A stretch of DNA of 54,302 bases, from contig JANDJK010000006.1 in assembly GCA_024330925.1 (NCBI GenBank), positions 1-54,302 of the forward strand. Direction: 5' to 3'. The notes under the pieces were generated by a model that was given only the letters and a program-made list of their open reading frames with translations, was not told the origin of the DNA and made no database searches. The translations under genes were made by a program, and so were the position numbers. This document shows positions 36,691 through 45,212 of this stretch, in pieces (the stretch's first letter is position 1; every line of letters starts with the position of its first letter). The DNA comes from Nitrospira sp. (lineage in GTDB: Bacteria; Nitrospirota; Nitrospiria; Nitrospirales; Nitrospiraceae).

Positions 36691-36816
36691 ATGGCAGAGA
36701 CAGCCCAGCAGGATAGTGATATCAAGATCAAAATTGGCAAGATGATTTTCTATATTACCTGCGCAGTCTCGCTGTGGTTTTTCTATTGGTTTGCAGGGAT
36801 TCAGTGTCCCTGCTGA
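36691..36816 (+). CDS. 41-residue single-helix membrane protein upstream of oxidase B
   Basis: 41 residues: a charged N-terminus with KIKIGKM, then one helix (MIFYITCAVSLWFFYWFAG) and a tail ending in CPC. AAGGAG lies a few bases before the ATG. It is too short for length-limited gene finding. Its placement between a strong promoter and an oxidase gene, and its size and single helix, recall small oxidase subunits such as CydX, although no sequence likeness to CydX was seen. Confidence 0.72.
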   Translation: MAETAQQDSDIKIKIGKMIFYITCAVSLWFFYWFAGIQCPC

Positions 36817-36899
36817 ACAACGCGCGAGAAGGAGCCGACGAGGCTGGCTTGCGCTAAGGGAAGTGACTGAGCTAGGCAAGGAAGGAAGGGGAAGAGAGC

Positions 36900-37031
36900 A
36901 TGAGCGCACTTAACAATCCGATTATTGCGGTGCTTGTGTCACTGGTTATTGCGGTGACGTATTTTACGCTGATTGATCACTACCTGATGGAAATGCAAGG
37001 GTTGGATTTTTGGTATCTGTTTCGTCAATGA
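36900..37031 (+). CDS. 43-residue single-helix membrane protein upstream of oxidase B
   Basis: 43 residues: a short polar start, one helix (IIAVLVSLVIAVTYFTLI) and a tail with DHYLMEMQGLDFWYLF. GGAAGGGGAAGAGAG precedes the ATG, a strong purine-rich site. The gene lies 83 bases after the previous small gene and 130 bases before oxidase B. Like it, this is a candidate small subunit or assembly peptide of the oxidase; the family was not recognised. Confidence 0.72.
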   Translation: MSALNNPIIAVLVSLVIAVTYFTLIDHYLMEMQGLDFWYLFRQ

Positions 37032-37092
37032 CGAAAGGGGAAGGTGCTGAAGCAGTAGGGTTGTCTAGTGTGATCACGGGTGTCAACAAGAT

Positions 37093-37101
37093 TGGTATAA
37101 G
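37093..37101 (+). promoter_or_regulatory. Possible extended -10 promoter just before oxidase B
   Basis: TGGTATAAG matches the extended -10 form (TGnTATAAT) at 8 of 9 positions, about 60 bases before the oxidase B start. No -35 element is at the right distance. It may give an extra start inside the operon. Confidence 0.3.
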
Positions 37102-37161
37102 GGAAATGAGTTGAAAGGGGTTGGAAGGATCAGTGATTGTCCTTGCCCAAGGAGGTATTTC

Positions 37162-39078
37162 ATGGGTGTTGTAACGCGGAAGAAACTATTCTCGACCGTT
37201 GCGCTATGCGCGATCGTCGTTTCTCTCTTCCTTCCGATCGTTATGGCGCTTCCGTCGCCAGCTACGGGTGAGGAGGCTCCGGTTGCGGAGGGGGCACCAA
37301 AGGAAGGGGAGAAGGTTGAAAAGGCTCGAGATGTCTACTATAAGACCGAAGGTATTGTTGTTGGAGCTCCTGCCCCCAAAACAACGGACAGTCCCACTGA
37401 TTATCCGCGATACAACTTTGAAAGCCGGGTGCTGATCTGGTTTGCCAACCAGCAACATCTGTATTACGGAAGCTTTGTCCTTGCGGTTCCCATATTCTGT
37501 ATGATCATCGAGTTTATGGGTGTGATGACGAAGGACAAAGCGCTGGCTAAGCGGTACGATCAATTAGCGTATGATTTTATCAAGATTAGTCTGACCGCGT
37601 ATTCGCTGACAGCCATTCTGGGCGGAATACTCATCTTTACCTTCTTGACCCTCTATCCAACATTCTTCGCCTATCTTTCGAGTATCTTCCGTCCGGTCAT
37701 GCACATCTATGCGCTGATGTTCGTGGCTGAGAGCGGAACCCTCTACATCTACTACTATGGCTGGGACAAGATGAAGGAGGGATTCTTAAAGTGGATTCAC
37801 TTGAGCATGTCCGTTATTCTCAACGTCATCGGGACTCTGCTCATGTTCTTGGCAAATTCCTGGATCGGCTTCATGATGTCACCAGCCGGTGTTGATGAGC
37901 AGGGGCGTTATCTGGGCAACATTTGGCATGTCATTCATACCGCTCTGTGGAATCCGCTTAATCTCCATCGTATTCTCGGTAACATGGCCTTTGGGGGAGG
38001 CGTGGTTGCTGCGTATGCCGCGTACAAATTCTTGGCGGCGAAGACCGATGAAGAAAGGGCCCACTATGATTGGATGGGGTACATCGCCATGGCCCTTGGC
38101 GTGGCGTTCCTGATCCCTCTTCCATTTGCGGGCTATTGGCTCATGCGAGAGGTCTATGCCTATCGGCAGCAGATGGGAATTACGCTCATGGGTGGATTGC
38201 TGGCGTGGCTGTTTATCATTCAGGCGACGATGATTGGCATCCTCTTTTTGAGCACCAATTATTACTTATGGCAGGCATTAGGCCGGATGAGGGGTGCTGA
38301 ACGCTTTCAGCGGTATATTAAGTACCTTGTTTTCTTAATGGCGTGTGGGTTCATGGTCTTTATCACTCCCCATACCATGGTCATGACTCCGGCTGAGCTC
38401 AAAGCGATGGGCGGGCAACAACACCCTGTGTTGGGCAACTATGGAGTCATGTCAGCCAAAAACGGGGGAATCAATGTCATTATTGTGACCACCGTGCTCA
38501 GTTTCGTATGGTACATGCGAGGCAATAAAGTACCGACTGTTTCGTGGGCTCGGTTCGGTAACATCTTTATGGGGGTATTTTTCGCCTGTGCGTATATCAA
38601 TATCATCTTCCTTGCTATCTACGGGTATTACATTCCGGCAAATGTGCGGGTCGGCCTCTCGGTTCCCCAAGTGGCCAGCACGTTGTCGTGTCTCTTCTTC
38701 ATGTTTGCATTAAACAGTTTGATGATGAAAGGAGCCAAGCAATTGGGGCCAATTGAGTGGGGGAAAATCTCTGCTCGTTCCCAGTATGCCCTTATCATGC
38801 TGGCGACGGCCTTTACGTGGATGATGGGATTGATGGGGTATATTCGCTCGTCCGTTCGTCTATTCTGGCATGTCAATGAAATCATGCGAGATAATTCTCC
38901 GTGGGCCTATACCCACACCGTTGGATTCGCAGCCAATGTGATTTCAGCTAACGTTCTATTCTTTTGGATCAGCATTCTCTTTGTCTTCTGGCTTGGCAGC
39001 TTAACTGCCAAGAAAGCTCCAGTTGAGGCGAAGGTTGGGGTTCCTGGAGCTATTCCGCAACCGGCTGGAAGCCATTGA
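37162..39078 (+). CDS. Cytochrome bd-like oxidase, copy B
   Basis: 638 residues, about 14 membrane segments after a signal-like N-terminus and an Ala/Glu/Pro-rich stretch. The CydA-like positions are kept: His99 (QQHLYYGSF), Glu190 (FVAES), His269 (NPLNLHRIL). Also kept as in copy A are His256/His259 (WHVIHT), His404 (TPHT) and His421 (QQHP). GRQPW is absent. AAGGAGG lies just before ATG 37162, which fixes the start. This is the copy followed directly by membrane cytochromes c, so it may take electrons from cytochrome c rather than from quinol. That is inference from gene order. Confidence 0.88.
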   Translation: MGVVTRKKLFSTVALCAIVVSLFLPIVMALPSPATGEEAPVAEGAPKEGEKVEKARDVYYKTEGIVVGAPAPKTTDSPTDYPRYNFESRVLIWFANQQHLYYGSFVLAVPIFCMIIEFMGVMTKDKALAKRYDQLAYDFIKISLTAYSLTAILGGILIFTFLTLYPTFFAYLSSIFRPVMHIYALMFVAESGTLYIYYYGWDKMKEGFLKWIHLSMSVILNVIGTLLMFLANSWIGFMMSPAGVDEQGRYLGNIWHVIHTALWNPLNLHRILGNMAFGGGVVAAYAAYKFLAAKTDEERAHYDWMGYIAMALGVAFLIPLPFAGYWLMREVYAYRQQMGITLMGGLLAWLFIIQATMIGILFLSTNYYLWQALGRMRGAERFQRYIKYLVFLMACGFMVFITPHTMVMTPAELKAMGGQQHPVLGNYGVMSAKNGGINVIIVTTVLSFVWYMRGNKVPTVSWARFGNIFMGVFFACAYINIIFLAIYGYYIPANVRVGLSVPQVASTLSCLFFMFALNSLMMKGAKQLGPIEWGKISARSQYALIMLATAFTWMMGLMGYIRSSVRLFWHVNEIMRDNSPWAYTHTVGFAANVISANVLFFWISILFVFWLGSLTAKKAPVEAKVGVPGAIPQPAGSH

Positions 39079-39111
39079 GCAACTCTCTTTAATGCGATCG
39101 CTTTGTCGGAG

Positions 39112-39136
39112 GAGGGGGCATTGCCTCTGCCCCCTC
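39112..39136 (+). promoter_or_regulatory. Stable hairpin between oxidase B and the cytochrome c genes
   Basis: GAGGGGGCA (39112-39120) pairs perfectly with TGCCCCCTC (39128-39136), loop TTGCCTC. No T run follows, so a processing or stability element is more likely than full termination. Confidence 0.5.
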
Positions 39137-39158
39137 TCCAAAGAGGAGGGGTAGCACC

Positions 39159-40472
39159 TTGGGAAATTTGATTGTTGAAGCCCTGTCGATGGGGTGGATG
39201 GCGTTGGCCATCTTGGTTGGGTTGTTAATCTATTTTCAGGTCTCCATCACCGATCCTACGGCAAAGAAACGAGCCGTCTTTAAAACATTTATTGGTATTG
39301 TTTCGACATTTCTTCTTTTTATCGCAATCGCCAACTATAAAATGAATTTTTATGGAGAGAGCCGGTTGTTGCCGGTGTCTCTTGCCATGATCACTGCTAC
39401 CACCTTCATCATGGCCTTATACTTTACCAACCTTAGCGCCTTGTTGAAGATCGGTGGGTTTATGTTTTTCGTAGCGGCGTTTCTTTCTGGTTACGGAAAC
39501 TGGCTTCCCCAAGTAGAAGGAGGATTCCCGCCTAAAGAGGAAAAACTCGATTTTAGTTCGATGACGCCCCAGCAATTGGCGGATGAAGGTGAGAAAATCA
39601 TTTTTGGGGGGATAGGAAAAAATAAAGAACAGGGGGCGATTGGGAAAGGGCAGTGTCCCCTGTGTCATGCATTTCATGCTGGTATGCTCGGCGAGCGTGC
39701 GCCAAACTTGCTGGGTATTGTGAATCGAGCAAAGGAACGGATTGAGGATCCAAAATATTCGAAGGGTAACCCGGCTAAGCGCGACTACGTGGTAAAGGAG
39801 GCATTCCCAGGAGCTGGTACGGCTGAAAATGCTCAAGAATATATAGCCGAATCACATGCTTGTCCCAGTTGCTATGTGGTTGAAGGGTACGGAGTCAAAG
39901 GTACCAATGACCGGGAAAGTCCTATGCCGCCTATCCACAAGCCCCCCATCTCGTTGAGTCTGCCTGAGCTTGTGGCTGTTGATGTATGGATGTATGTGCG
40001 TGAAGGGGTAGAGCCGCCTTCGTTTGAGGAGATGATTAAGTCTTATGAGAAGTTCATTCCCGAGGGAGAACGTCCTCAGCTTCAAGAAAACAAACCCAAA
40101 GAAGGCGAAGCGAGTTCGTTAATGGCTGACGGCTCTGAGCCTGTTGATCAAATCTTTGCCAAGGCTCAATGTGTGGCTTGTCATACCATCCCTGGGATTC
40201 CGGGAGCAGTGGGGACGATTGGTCCTAAGCTAGAAGAAGGGACAACCGCTGCTCAACGTATTAAAGCACCAGATTACAAAGGGTCGGCGAAATCTCCCGC
40301 AGAATATATTATGGAATCGATCGTGGATCCCAGCGCGTACGTGGTCAAACCATATCCCGACAATACCATGCCGAAAGTGTTTGGCCAAAAACTGAGTGCG
40401 GGGGCACTGAAGAAAATCGTGGATTACCTCTCGCAGGTTAAAGCGGGAGCTCCACCACCAAAGATTTCGTAA
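39159..40472 (+). CDS. Membrane-anchored dihaem cytochrome c
   Basis: 437 residues. Four membrane helices fill the first 115 residues, followed by two class I cytochrome domains with CPLCH (166-170) and CVACH (338-342). Each domain ends in a Met-Pro that could be the sixth ligand (SPMPP, TMPKV). The first domain has an extra CPSC pair (235-238) where the second has DPSA. The soluble part should lie in the periplasm. The start is TTG 39159, with GGAGG upstream; no ATG is nearby. It follows oxidase B and so is a likely electron donor subunit. Confidence 0.85.
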   Translation: MGNLIVEALSMGWMALAILVGLLIYFQVSITDPTAKKRAVFKTFIGIVSTFLLFIAIANYKMNFYGESRLLPVSLAMITATTFIMALYFTNLSALLKIGGFMFFVAAFLSGYGNWLPQVEGGFPPKEEKLDFSSMTPQQLADEGEKIIFGGIGKNKEQGAIGKGQCPLCHAFHAGMLGERAPNLLGIVNRAKERIEDPKYSKGNPAKRDYVVKEAFPGAGTAENAQEYIAESHACPSCYVVEGYGVKGTNDRESPMPPIHKPPISLSLPELVAVDVWMYVREGVEPPSFEEMIKSYEKFIPEGERPQLQENKPKEGEASSLMADGSEPVDQIFAKAQCVACHTIPGIPGAVGTIGPKLEEGTTAAQRIKAPDYKGSAKSPAEYIMESIVDPSAYVVKPYPDNTMPKVFGQKLSAGALKKIVDYLSQVKAGAPPPKIS

Positions 40473-40530
40473 GCGAGAGCGCGCGGCACGGTCGCTCATC
40501 AGGCTAAAGAAAGGCCAAAGGGAGTATACA

Positions 40531-41568
40531 ATGAAAGCACTAATGTCACTTGGCGCACTAGTAGGAGTCGTCGGATTGTTGCTGCTGGCTGGCATGGTGT
40601 TCGACATCATTCCGTCTACGACGGTTCGTCTGGTCGAAGGCTACATGCCGATGCAGATGTTATTTGAGGTGGGGTGCTTTGTTCTTGGGTTCACTGGGCT
40701 CAGTTACATGCTCAATGCTGTGGGGATGGGGATCCCTCGATTTTGGCAGGGCATCGGATTCTGGGTATTTTTTCTTCTCTACATCAAATATCGCATTTAT
40801 CCTCCTATCCCCTTTAGCGTAAGGGCTATGTATGGCACAGTTGCCCTGGTTGCAGTGTTGATGTGGCTTTCCTCTAACGAAGAAGATTGGAAGAAATTTA
40901 AACAACCCATTCTCAATGTGCTGGATGCCCAGACGGGGTTCAATAAGTTTCTGCGCTATGTATACTTGGTCGCTCTTCCGATTCTGACATGGGGATTCTC
41001 TTACAATGCGATGATGCCAAAATCAGAAGAGCCGATTGAGCTGCGAACCGTACATCCAGCTCCTCCTGCCAGCACCAAGGTTCATGGAAAGACGTATGTA
41101 CTTCAAACGGCATTGAATCCCTATCGTGTGAACCCAGAGGGAAAATACGATCAGGAATATACCAACTCCCTCATCGTTGAGCAGGGCATGGGGCGCCTGA
41201 TGAAACCTAATGCTAATCCATGGGATGAAAACGCAACAGGATACCTGAAATACGTCCGTGAGGGAGGCGAAATCTTCTTCCAAAATTGCCATTTCTGTCA
41301 TGGAGACAATCTCAACGGTCGCGGTCTCCATGCCTTTGCATTTAACCCCATTCCTGCCAACTTTACAGATCCTGGTACCATCGCCCAATTACAAGAGACA
41401 TTCATCTTCTGGCGGGTCGCCAAGGGTGGGATGGGGCTTCCCAATGAGGGATTCCCATGGGCATCAGTAATGCCGCCATGGGAGCAGCACCTGACCGTTG
41501 ACGAAATGTGGAAAGTCATTCTCTTTGAATACTGGCACACTGGCTACTATCCAAGGACATGGGATTAA
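40531..41568 (+). CDS. Membrane-anchored monohaem cytochrome c
   Basis: 345 residues. About five membrane helices occupy residues 1-160, and a single cytochrome c domain follows with CHFCH at 253-257 and MPPWEQHLTVDEMW near the end. AAAGGGAG lies before the ATG. It shares its layout (membrane bundle, then periplasmic haem domain) with the gene before it. It is likely part of the electron path to the oxidase. A Glu/Pro-rich linker joins the parts. Confidence 0.85.
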   Translation: MKALMSLGALVGVVGLLLLAGMVFDIIPSTTVRLVEGYMPMQMLFEVGCFVLGFTGLSYMLNAVGMGIPRFWQGIGFWVFFLLYIKYRIYPPIPFSVRAMYGTVALVAVLMWLSSNEEDWKKFKQPILNVLDAQTGFNKFLRYVYLVALPILTWGFSYNAMMPKSEEPIELRTVHPAPPASTKVHGKTYVLQTALNPYRVNPEGKYDQEYTNSLIVEQGMGRLMKPNANPWDENATGYLKYVREGGEIFFQNCHFCHGDNLNGRGLHAFAFNPIPANFTDPGTIAQLQETFIFWRVAKGGMGLPNEGFPWASVMPPWEQHLTVDEMWKVILFEYWHTGYYPRTWD

Positions 41569-41618
41569 GGAAGGAACTCGATAGTTTATTCGGTCAACAC
41601 ACTTTGAAGAGGCGTATT

Positions 41619-43394
41619 ATGCAAAAGCGTGGAACTCAGGTGGCGAGTCTTGTTGTTTCGGCGACCGCTGGAGCCATTCTGATGACCGTGTCAGGGACGG
41701 CTATGGTCTTTGCGCAGAGTGGTATCCCAGAAGGCTTCAAAAAAGGTGAACTCGCTCCTCCACCTTCTCCAGAGATGATTGAAGCGGGGAAGCGAGTGTA
41801 CTTCACCAAGTGTGTCTGGTGCCATGGCGTTGATGGAGCTGGAGATGGTCCAGCGGCCGATCGGCTGTGGCCACGGCCTCGGAATTTTAATCAAGGGACG
41901 TTTAAAATTCGTCTTACTGCCAGCGGAGAACTGCCTTTGTTCGACGCCAAGAAGCCTATTCCCGGACAAAATGATCTCTTTGACACTGTTACTCACGGCC
42001 TGCCAGGTTCAGCCATGCCGCCGTGGGAAGGGATTCTGACGGAAGAACAACGGCTACAGGTGCTCGCTTTTGTGACAACGCAGTTGGTCAAGGATCGAAG
42101 TTTCACGGACAAGCAATCAGAAACTCAAACAGTCTTGAATTTGGCAGAGCTTAAGCCCAAGCCAGCAACTGAGGAAAGCATCAAGAGAGGGGCTGAGCTC
42201 GTAGTCGAGAAGAAGTGTATTGAATGTCACGGAGTGGAAGGTCGTGGTGATGGGAACGCCTTCAATTTAAAGGATGACTGGGGATTTTCTATTCAGCCGG
42301 CCAATTGGCATAAGTGTTGGAACTTTAGAGGAAGTCGTCAAGATCCCTACAATGTGGCCAATATTTTTAGAACCTTCTCCACTGGGATCAACGGTACGCC
42401 CATGCCATCCTTTGCAGATAGCACAACAATCGATGAGCGGTGGGACATTGCCAACTTCGTCAACTCTCTTTGTGAACGTGACGCAAAGGGGAATCCCCTT
42501 TCAATTGATCCCTTGACGGACAAACCCAAGATTGACTTCGTGATCCCCTCCAATCCCGTTGAGGGAGAGATTCCTGCAGATATTGAGCATGAAGCGTGGA
42601 AAAACACTCCGCGCCGTTATGTAGCGATGGGAGGGCAGATTACCCATAAGCCGCGAAACTTCGTCAATCGCATTGACGATATTTGGGTCCGGTCACTCTA
42701 CAATGAGAAGTCGATTGCGTATTTGCTGGAGTGGGATGATCGAACCAAGAGTGTAGCGGAGGGGAAATTGCCGTGGGCCCCCACCGAAGTCAATATTGAT
42801 ATCGAGGAACAACCTCCGGTGACAGGCGAAGAGGGATCCATCGCTGCCAAGCAGAACAATTATCCGGTGTATAATGATGCCATCGCTATTGAAACGCCGG
42901 TGAAATGGCAAGAGTTACCAGCTCCCATTAAGCCCCGATACCTGTTTGGAACGAATGAACAGTTTCCCGTAGACATTGTGAAATGGGAGGCAGATGGATC
43001 CATTCGGGCCTTTAAAGGCACCGGCTGGGATAAAGATTTTGAAGAGCGAGACAGCTACGAAGAGTATCTCAAGGTTCTCAAGAGTGAGTGGAAAAACGGC
43101 CGCTGGTACGTACTCATCGAACGGCCACTCGGCAATAAGAAAGAGCAGGACTATGATGAGGATACGTTTTTCGAGGTCGGTAAATACATTCCGACGGTCT
43201 TCTTTGCGTGGGATGGGCACAATGGAGATGCTGGTCGGAAGATGGCAGTGTCGGCCTTTTACTATACGTTCATGAATCCCCCGATTCCTCAGGAAACGTA
43301 TATTTATCCTGTTCTCATTGCCTTTGGGGTGGTCTTTCTTGAGGGATGGGTTTTAACGAGACGGGCTAACAAGAAGAAAGGAAAGACGTTGTAA
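41619..43394 (+). CDS. Dihaem cytochrome c fused to an NxrC-like (EB_dh) haem domain and C-terminal anchor
   Basis: 591 residues. A signal peptide (cut near MVFAQ) leads to two cytochrome c domains with CVWCH (65-69) and CIECH (200-204). From about 318 to 560 comes a domain like the gamma subunit of type II DMSO reductases (EbdC/NxrC/DdhC), a beta-sandwich that binds haem b. The last helix (IYPVLIAFGVVFLEGWVLT, about 567-585) is followed by a basic tail, so the protein is anchored. NxrC passes electrons from nitrite oxidoreductase; fusion to cytochrome c domains suggests direct transfer towards the oxidase. GAGG lies before ATG 41619; an earlier ATG 41559 gives no signal peptide. Confidence 0.85.
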   Translation: MQKRGTQVASLVVSATAGAILMTVSGTAMVFAQSGIPEGFKKGELAPPPSPEMIEAGKRVYFTKCVWCHGVDGAGDGPAADRLWPRPRNFNQGTFKIRLTASGELPLFDAKKPIPGQNDLFDTVTHGLPGSAMPPWEGILTEEQRLQVLAFVTTQLVKDRSFTDKQSETQTVLNLAELKPKPATEESIKRGAELVVEKKCIECHGVEGRGDGNAFNLKDDWGFSIQPANWHKCWNFRGSRQDPYNVANIFRTFSTGINGTPMPSFADSTTIDERWDIANFVNSLCERDAKGNPLSIDPLTDKPKIDFVIPSNPVEGEIPADIEHEAWKNTPRRYVAMGGQITHKPRNFVNRIDDIWVRSLYNEKSIAYLLEWDDRTKSVAEGKLPWAPTEVNIDIEEQPPVTGEEGSIAAKQNNYPVYNDAIAIETPVKWQELPAPIKPRYLFGTNEQFPVDIVKWEADGSIRAFKGTGWDKDFEERDSYEEYLKVLKSEWKNGRWYVLIERPLGNKKEQDYDEDTFFEVGKYIPTVFFAWDGHNGDAGRKMAVSAFYYTFMNPPIPQETYIYPVLIAFGVVFLEGWVLTRRANKKKGKTL

Positions 43395-43432
43395 GGAGCG
43401 ATAGAGGCCACGTAGAGACTGGCTTGTGGCCC

Positions 43433-43472
43433 AAGAAAGGGGGATGGGGGGAACCCCATCCCCCTTTCTTTT
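43433..43472 (+). terminator. Strong intrinsic terminator closing the respiratory cluster
   Basis: A 17-bp perfect stem (43433-43449 with 43454-43470) with a 4-base loop GGAA, followed by T residues. It lies 38 bases after the cytochrome fusion stop and 18 bases before mobA. Confidence 0.92.
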
Positions 43473-43489
43473 GAGATGAGGGGGGCATC

Positions 43490-44116
43490 GTGATTGTGGA
43501 CGTTACTGGTGTGCTCTTGGCAGGAGGGCGTAGCACACGTATGGGAACAGATAAGCGGATGCTCTCCCTTGGTGGAACTACCATGCTCGAGCGTAGCCTG
43601 ACAGTGCTTCGAGAGGTCTTTCAGCAGGTGAGCCTTGTCATTGCTGAGGAGCTCCCGCTAGTGGTAACTGAAATCCCCGTGTGGCGGGATCTGATCCCCC
43701 ACCAGGGAAGTTTAGGAGGAATCTATACTGGAATCCGGCTGGCGCAGACCCCCTATATTTTTGTGGGCGCCTGCGACATGCCTTTTCTTAATGCAGGGCT
43801 GATTCGGTATCTTGTTTCATTGAAAGATGGTATGGATATCGTGATGCCGCGGTGGGAGAAGAATCTACACCCAACCCACGCTGTCTATGGACGTCAATGC
43901 GTGTTGGCGATGGAAGAGATGATGCGGTCTGGCCACCTGAGTATAAGGGATTTAGTGCTGGCGGGGACTCTTCGTGTTCGATGGGTGGAGCAGCCGGAAC
44001 TCAGCCAATTTGATCCTGAGGGGTGGTCGTTTTTTAATGTCAACACGCCAGACGATTTTGAGCGAGCGAGACAAAGAGCCATGAGAGTGGGAAGCAACGG
44101 CGGGAGGAAGAAGTAA
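43490..44116 (+). CDS. mobA: Molybdenum cofactor guanylyltransferase
   Basis: 208 residues. LLAGGRSTRMGTDKRMLSL at the N-terminus is the GTP-binding signature of MobA, and GACDMPFL near residue 95 holds the metal-binding Asp. It links GMP to molybdopterin to make the MGD cofactor of DMSO reductase-type enzymes such as nitrite oxidoreductase. The start is GTG 43490 with GAGGGGGG upstream. Its stop overlaps the next ATG by one base. Confidence 0.92.
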   Translation: MIVDVTGVLLAGGRSTRMGTDKRMLSLGGTTMLERSLTVLREVFQQVSLVIAEELPLVVTEIPVWRDLIPHQGSLGGIYTGIRLAQTPYIFVGACDMPFLNAGLIRYLVSLKDGMDIVMPRWEKNLHPTHAVYGRQCVLAMEEMMRSGHLSIRDLVLAGTLRVRWVEQPELSQFDPEGWSFFNVNTPDDFERARQRAMRVGSNGGRKK

Positions 44117-45201
44117 TGTCAGCTTGGGCGTTGATCATTCATCCTGGTGCGTTGGGGGATATTCTCCTTGCTGTTCCCGCTCTACGGCGGTTGAAAGCCG
44201 GCTGTCTCGGCTACCGGTTTGTTCTTGCTTGTCAGGAAGCAGCAGGGCGGTTTCTTCAAGAATGTGGACTGATAGAAGAGTGGGTTGCATTTGAGTCAGA
44301 GGTCATTCGAACTCTTGCATTTCGGGATCCGTTCTGTGTGGCGATTGAGGAGTTTCCATGGATTCGGCAGTGCACGCTTGCGGTGGCCTGGATGAATGAT
44401 CAGGGGGGAGCAATCAGGGACAGACTGCAGCAATGGGGAATTCCCCGCGTGGTGGTCAAATCACCATTCGATCCAACAGTGACGGCTAAGCATCAAGCTG
44501 ACCGATTTTGTGAGATTATTGGAGAATTGGGCTGTGATGTTGAGGCGTTGCCGCTTTCGCTTCCCTCCTCGAGCAGGTTGACCGCACAACAACTTTTCGC
44601 AGAGTTAGGTGTCACCTCTCATAATCCGATCCTTGTGGTTCATCCGGGAAGTGGGAGCCGAGCCAAATGTCTCCGACCCCAAGCCATGGCTTCAGTCATT
44701 CAGCATCTGATGAACGATCACTGGCAAGTTGTGTTGCTCGAAGGACCGGCCGACGGCGATCATGTTCAGGCCATTCTTGATAGGTTGAGCCGCCCATTGC
44801 CCGTGGTGCGCCATGTCGACTTAATGCAGGTTGCCAGCGTGTTGGCCCATGCACAGATGTACATCGGACACGATTCCGGGATTACTCACCTGGCAGCGCT
44901 GGTGGGGATTCCTACCCTTGCCCTGTTTGGGCCTACGGAGCCGGCTCAATGGGCACCCCGAGGGGCGTCAGTTATGATTCTCCGCGGAGCTCCCTGTCAG
45001 TGTGCGTCATGGGAAGCTGTCTTATCCTGCTCCCAAAGAATTTGTCTAAATATTGACCCGGATCACATCGTGGCTTTATGCCAGAGGTGGGGAGCAGAGA
45101 ACGCTTCCCTCATGCGAGAAATCCCACCCGCTACCTTGTCTCCACCAGACCCATATGCTAAAGTGACCCCTTCATTTTCTCTTTCTTTACTGAGAACTTA
45201 G
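44116..45201 (+). CDS. Glycosyltransferase family 9 (heptosyltransferase-like)
   Basis: 361 residues with the two Rossmann domains of GT9. HPGALGDILLAVPALRRLK opens the acceptor side; HPGSGSRAKCLRP near 176 and IGHDSGITHLAALVGIPTLALFG near 250 form the ADP-heptose binding part. It most likely adds heptose to the LPS core, at the inner face of the inner membrane. It overlaps mobA by one base (TAATG). Confidence 0.88.
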   Translation: MSAWALIIHPGALGDILLAVPALRRLKAGCLGYRFVLACQEAAGRFLQECGLIEEWVAFESEVIRTLAFRDPFCVAIEEFPWIRQCTLAVAWMNDQGGAIRDRLQQWGIPRVVVKSPFDPTVTAKHQADRFCEIIGELGCDVEALPLSLPSSSRLTAQQLFAELGVTSHNPILVVHPGSGSRAKCLRPQAMASVIQHLMNDHWQVVLLEGPADGDHVQAILDRLSRPLPVVRHVDLMQVASVLAHAQMYIGHDSGITHLAALVGIPTLALFGPTEPAQWAPRGASVMILRGAPCQCASWEAVLSCSQRICLNIDPDHIVALCQRWGAENASLMREIPPATLSPPDPYAKVTPSFSLSLLRT

Positions 45202-45212
45202 GAGTTTCCTAC

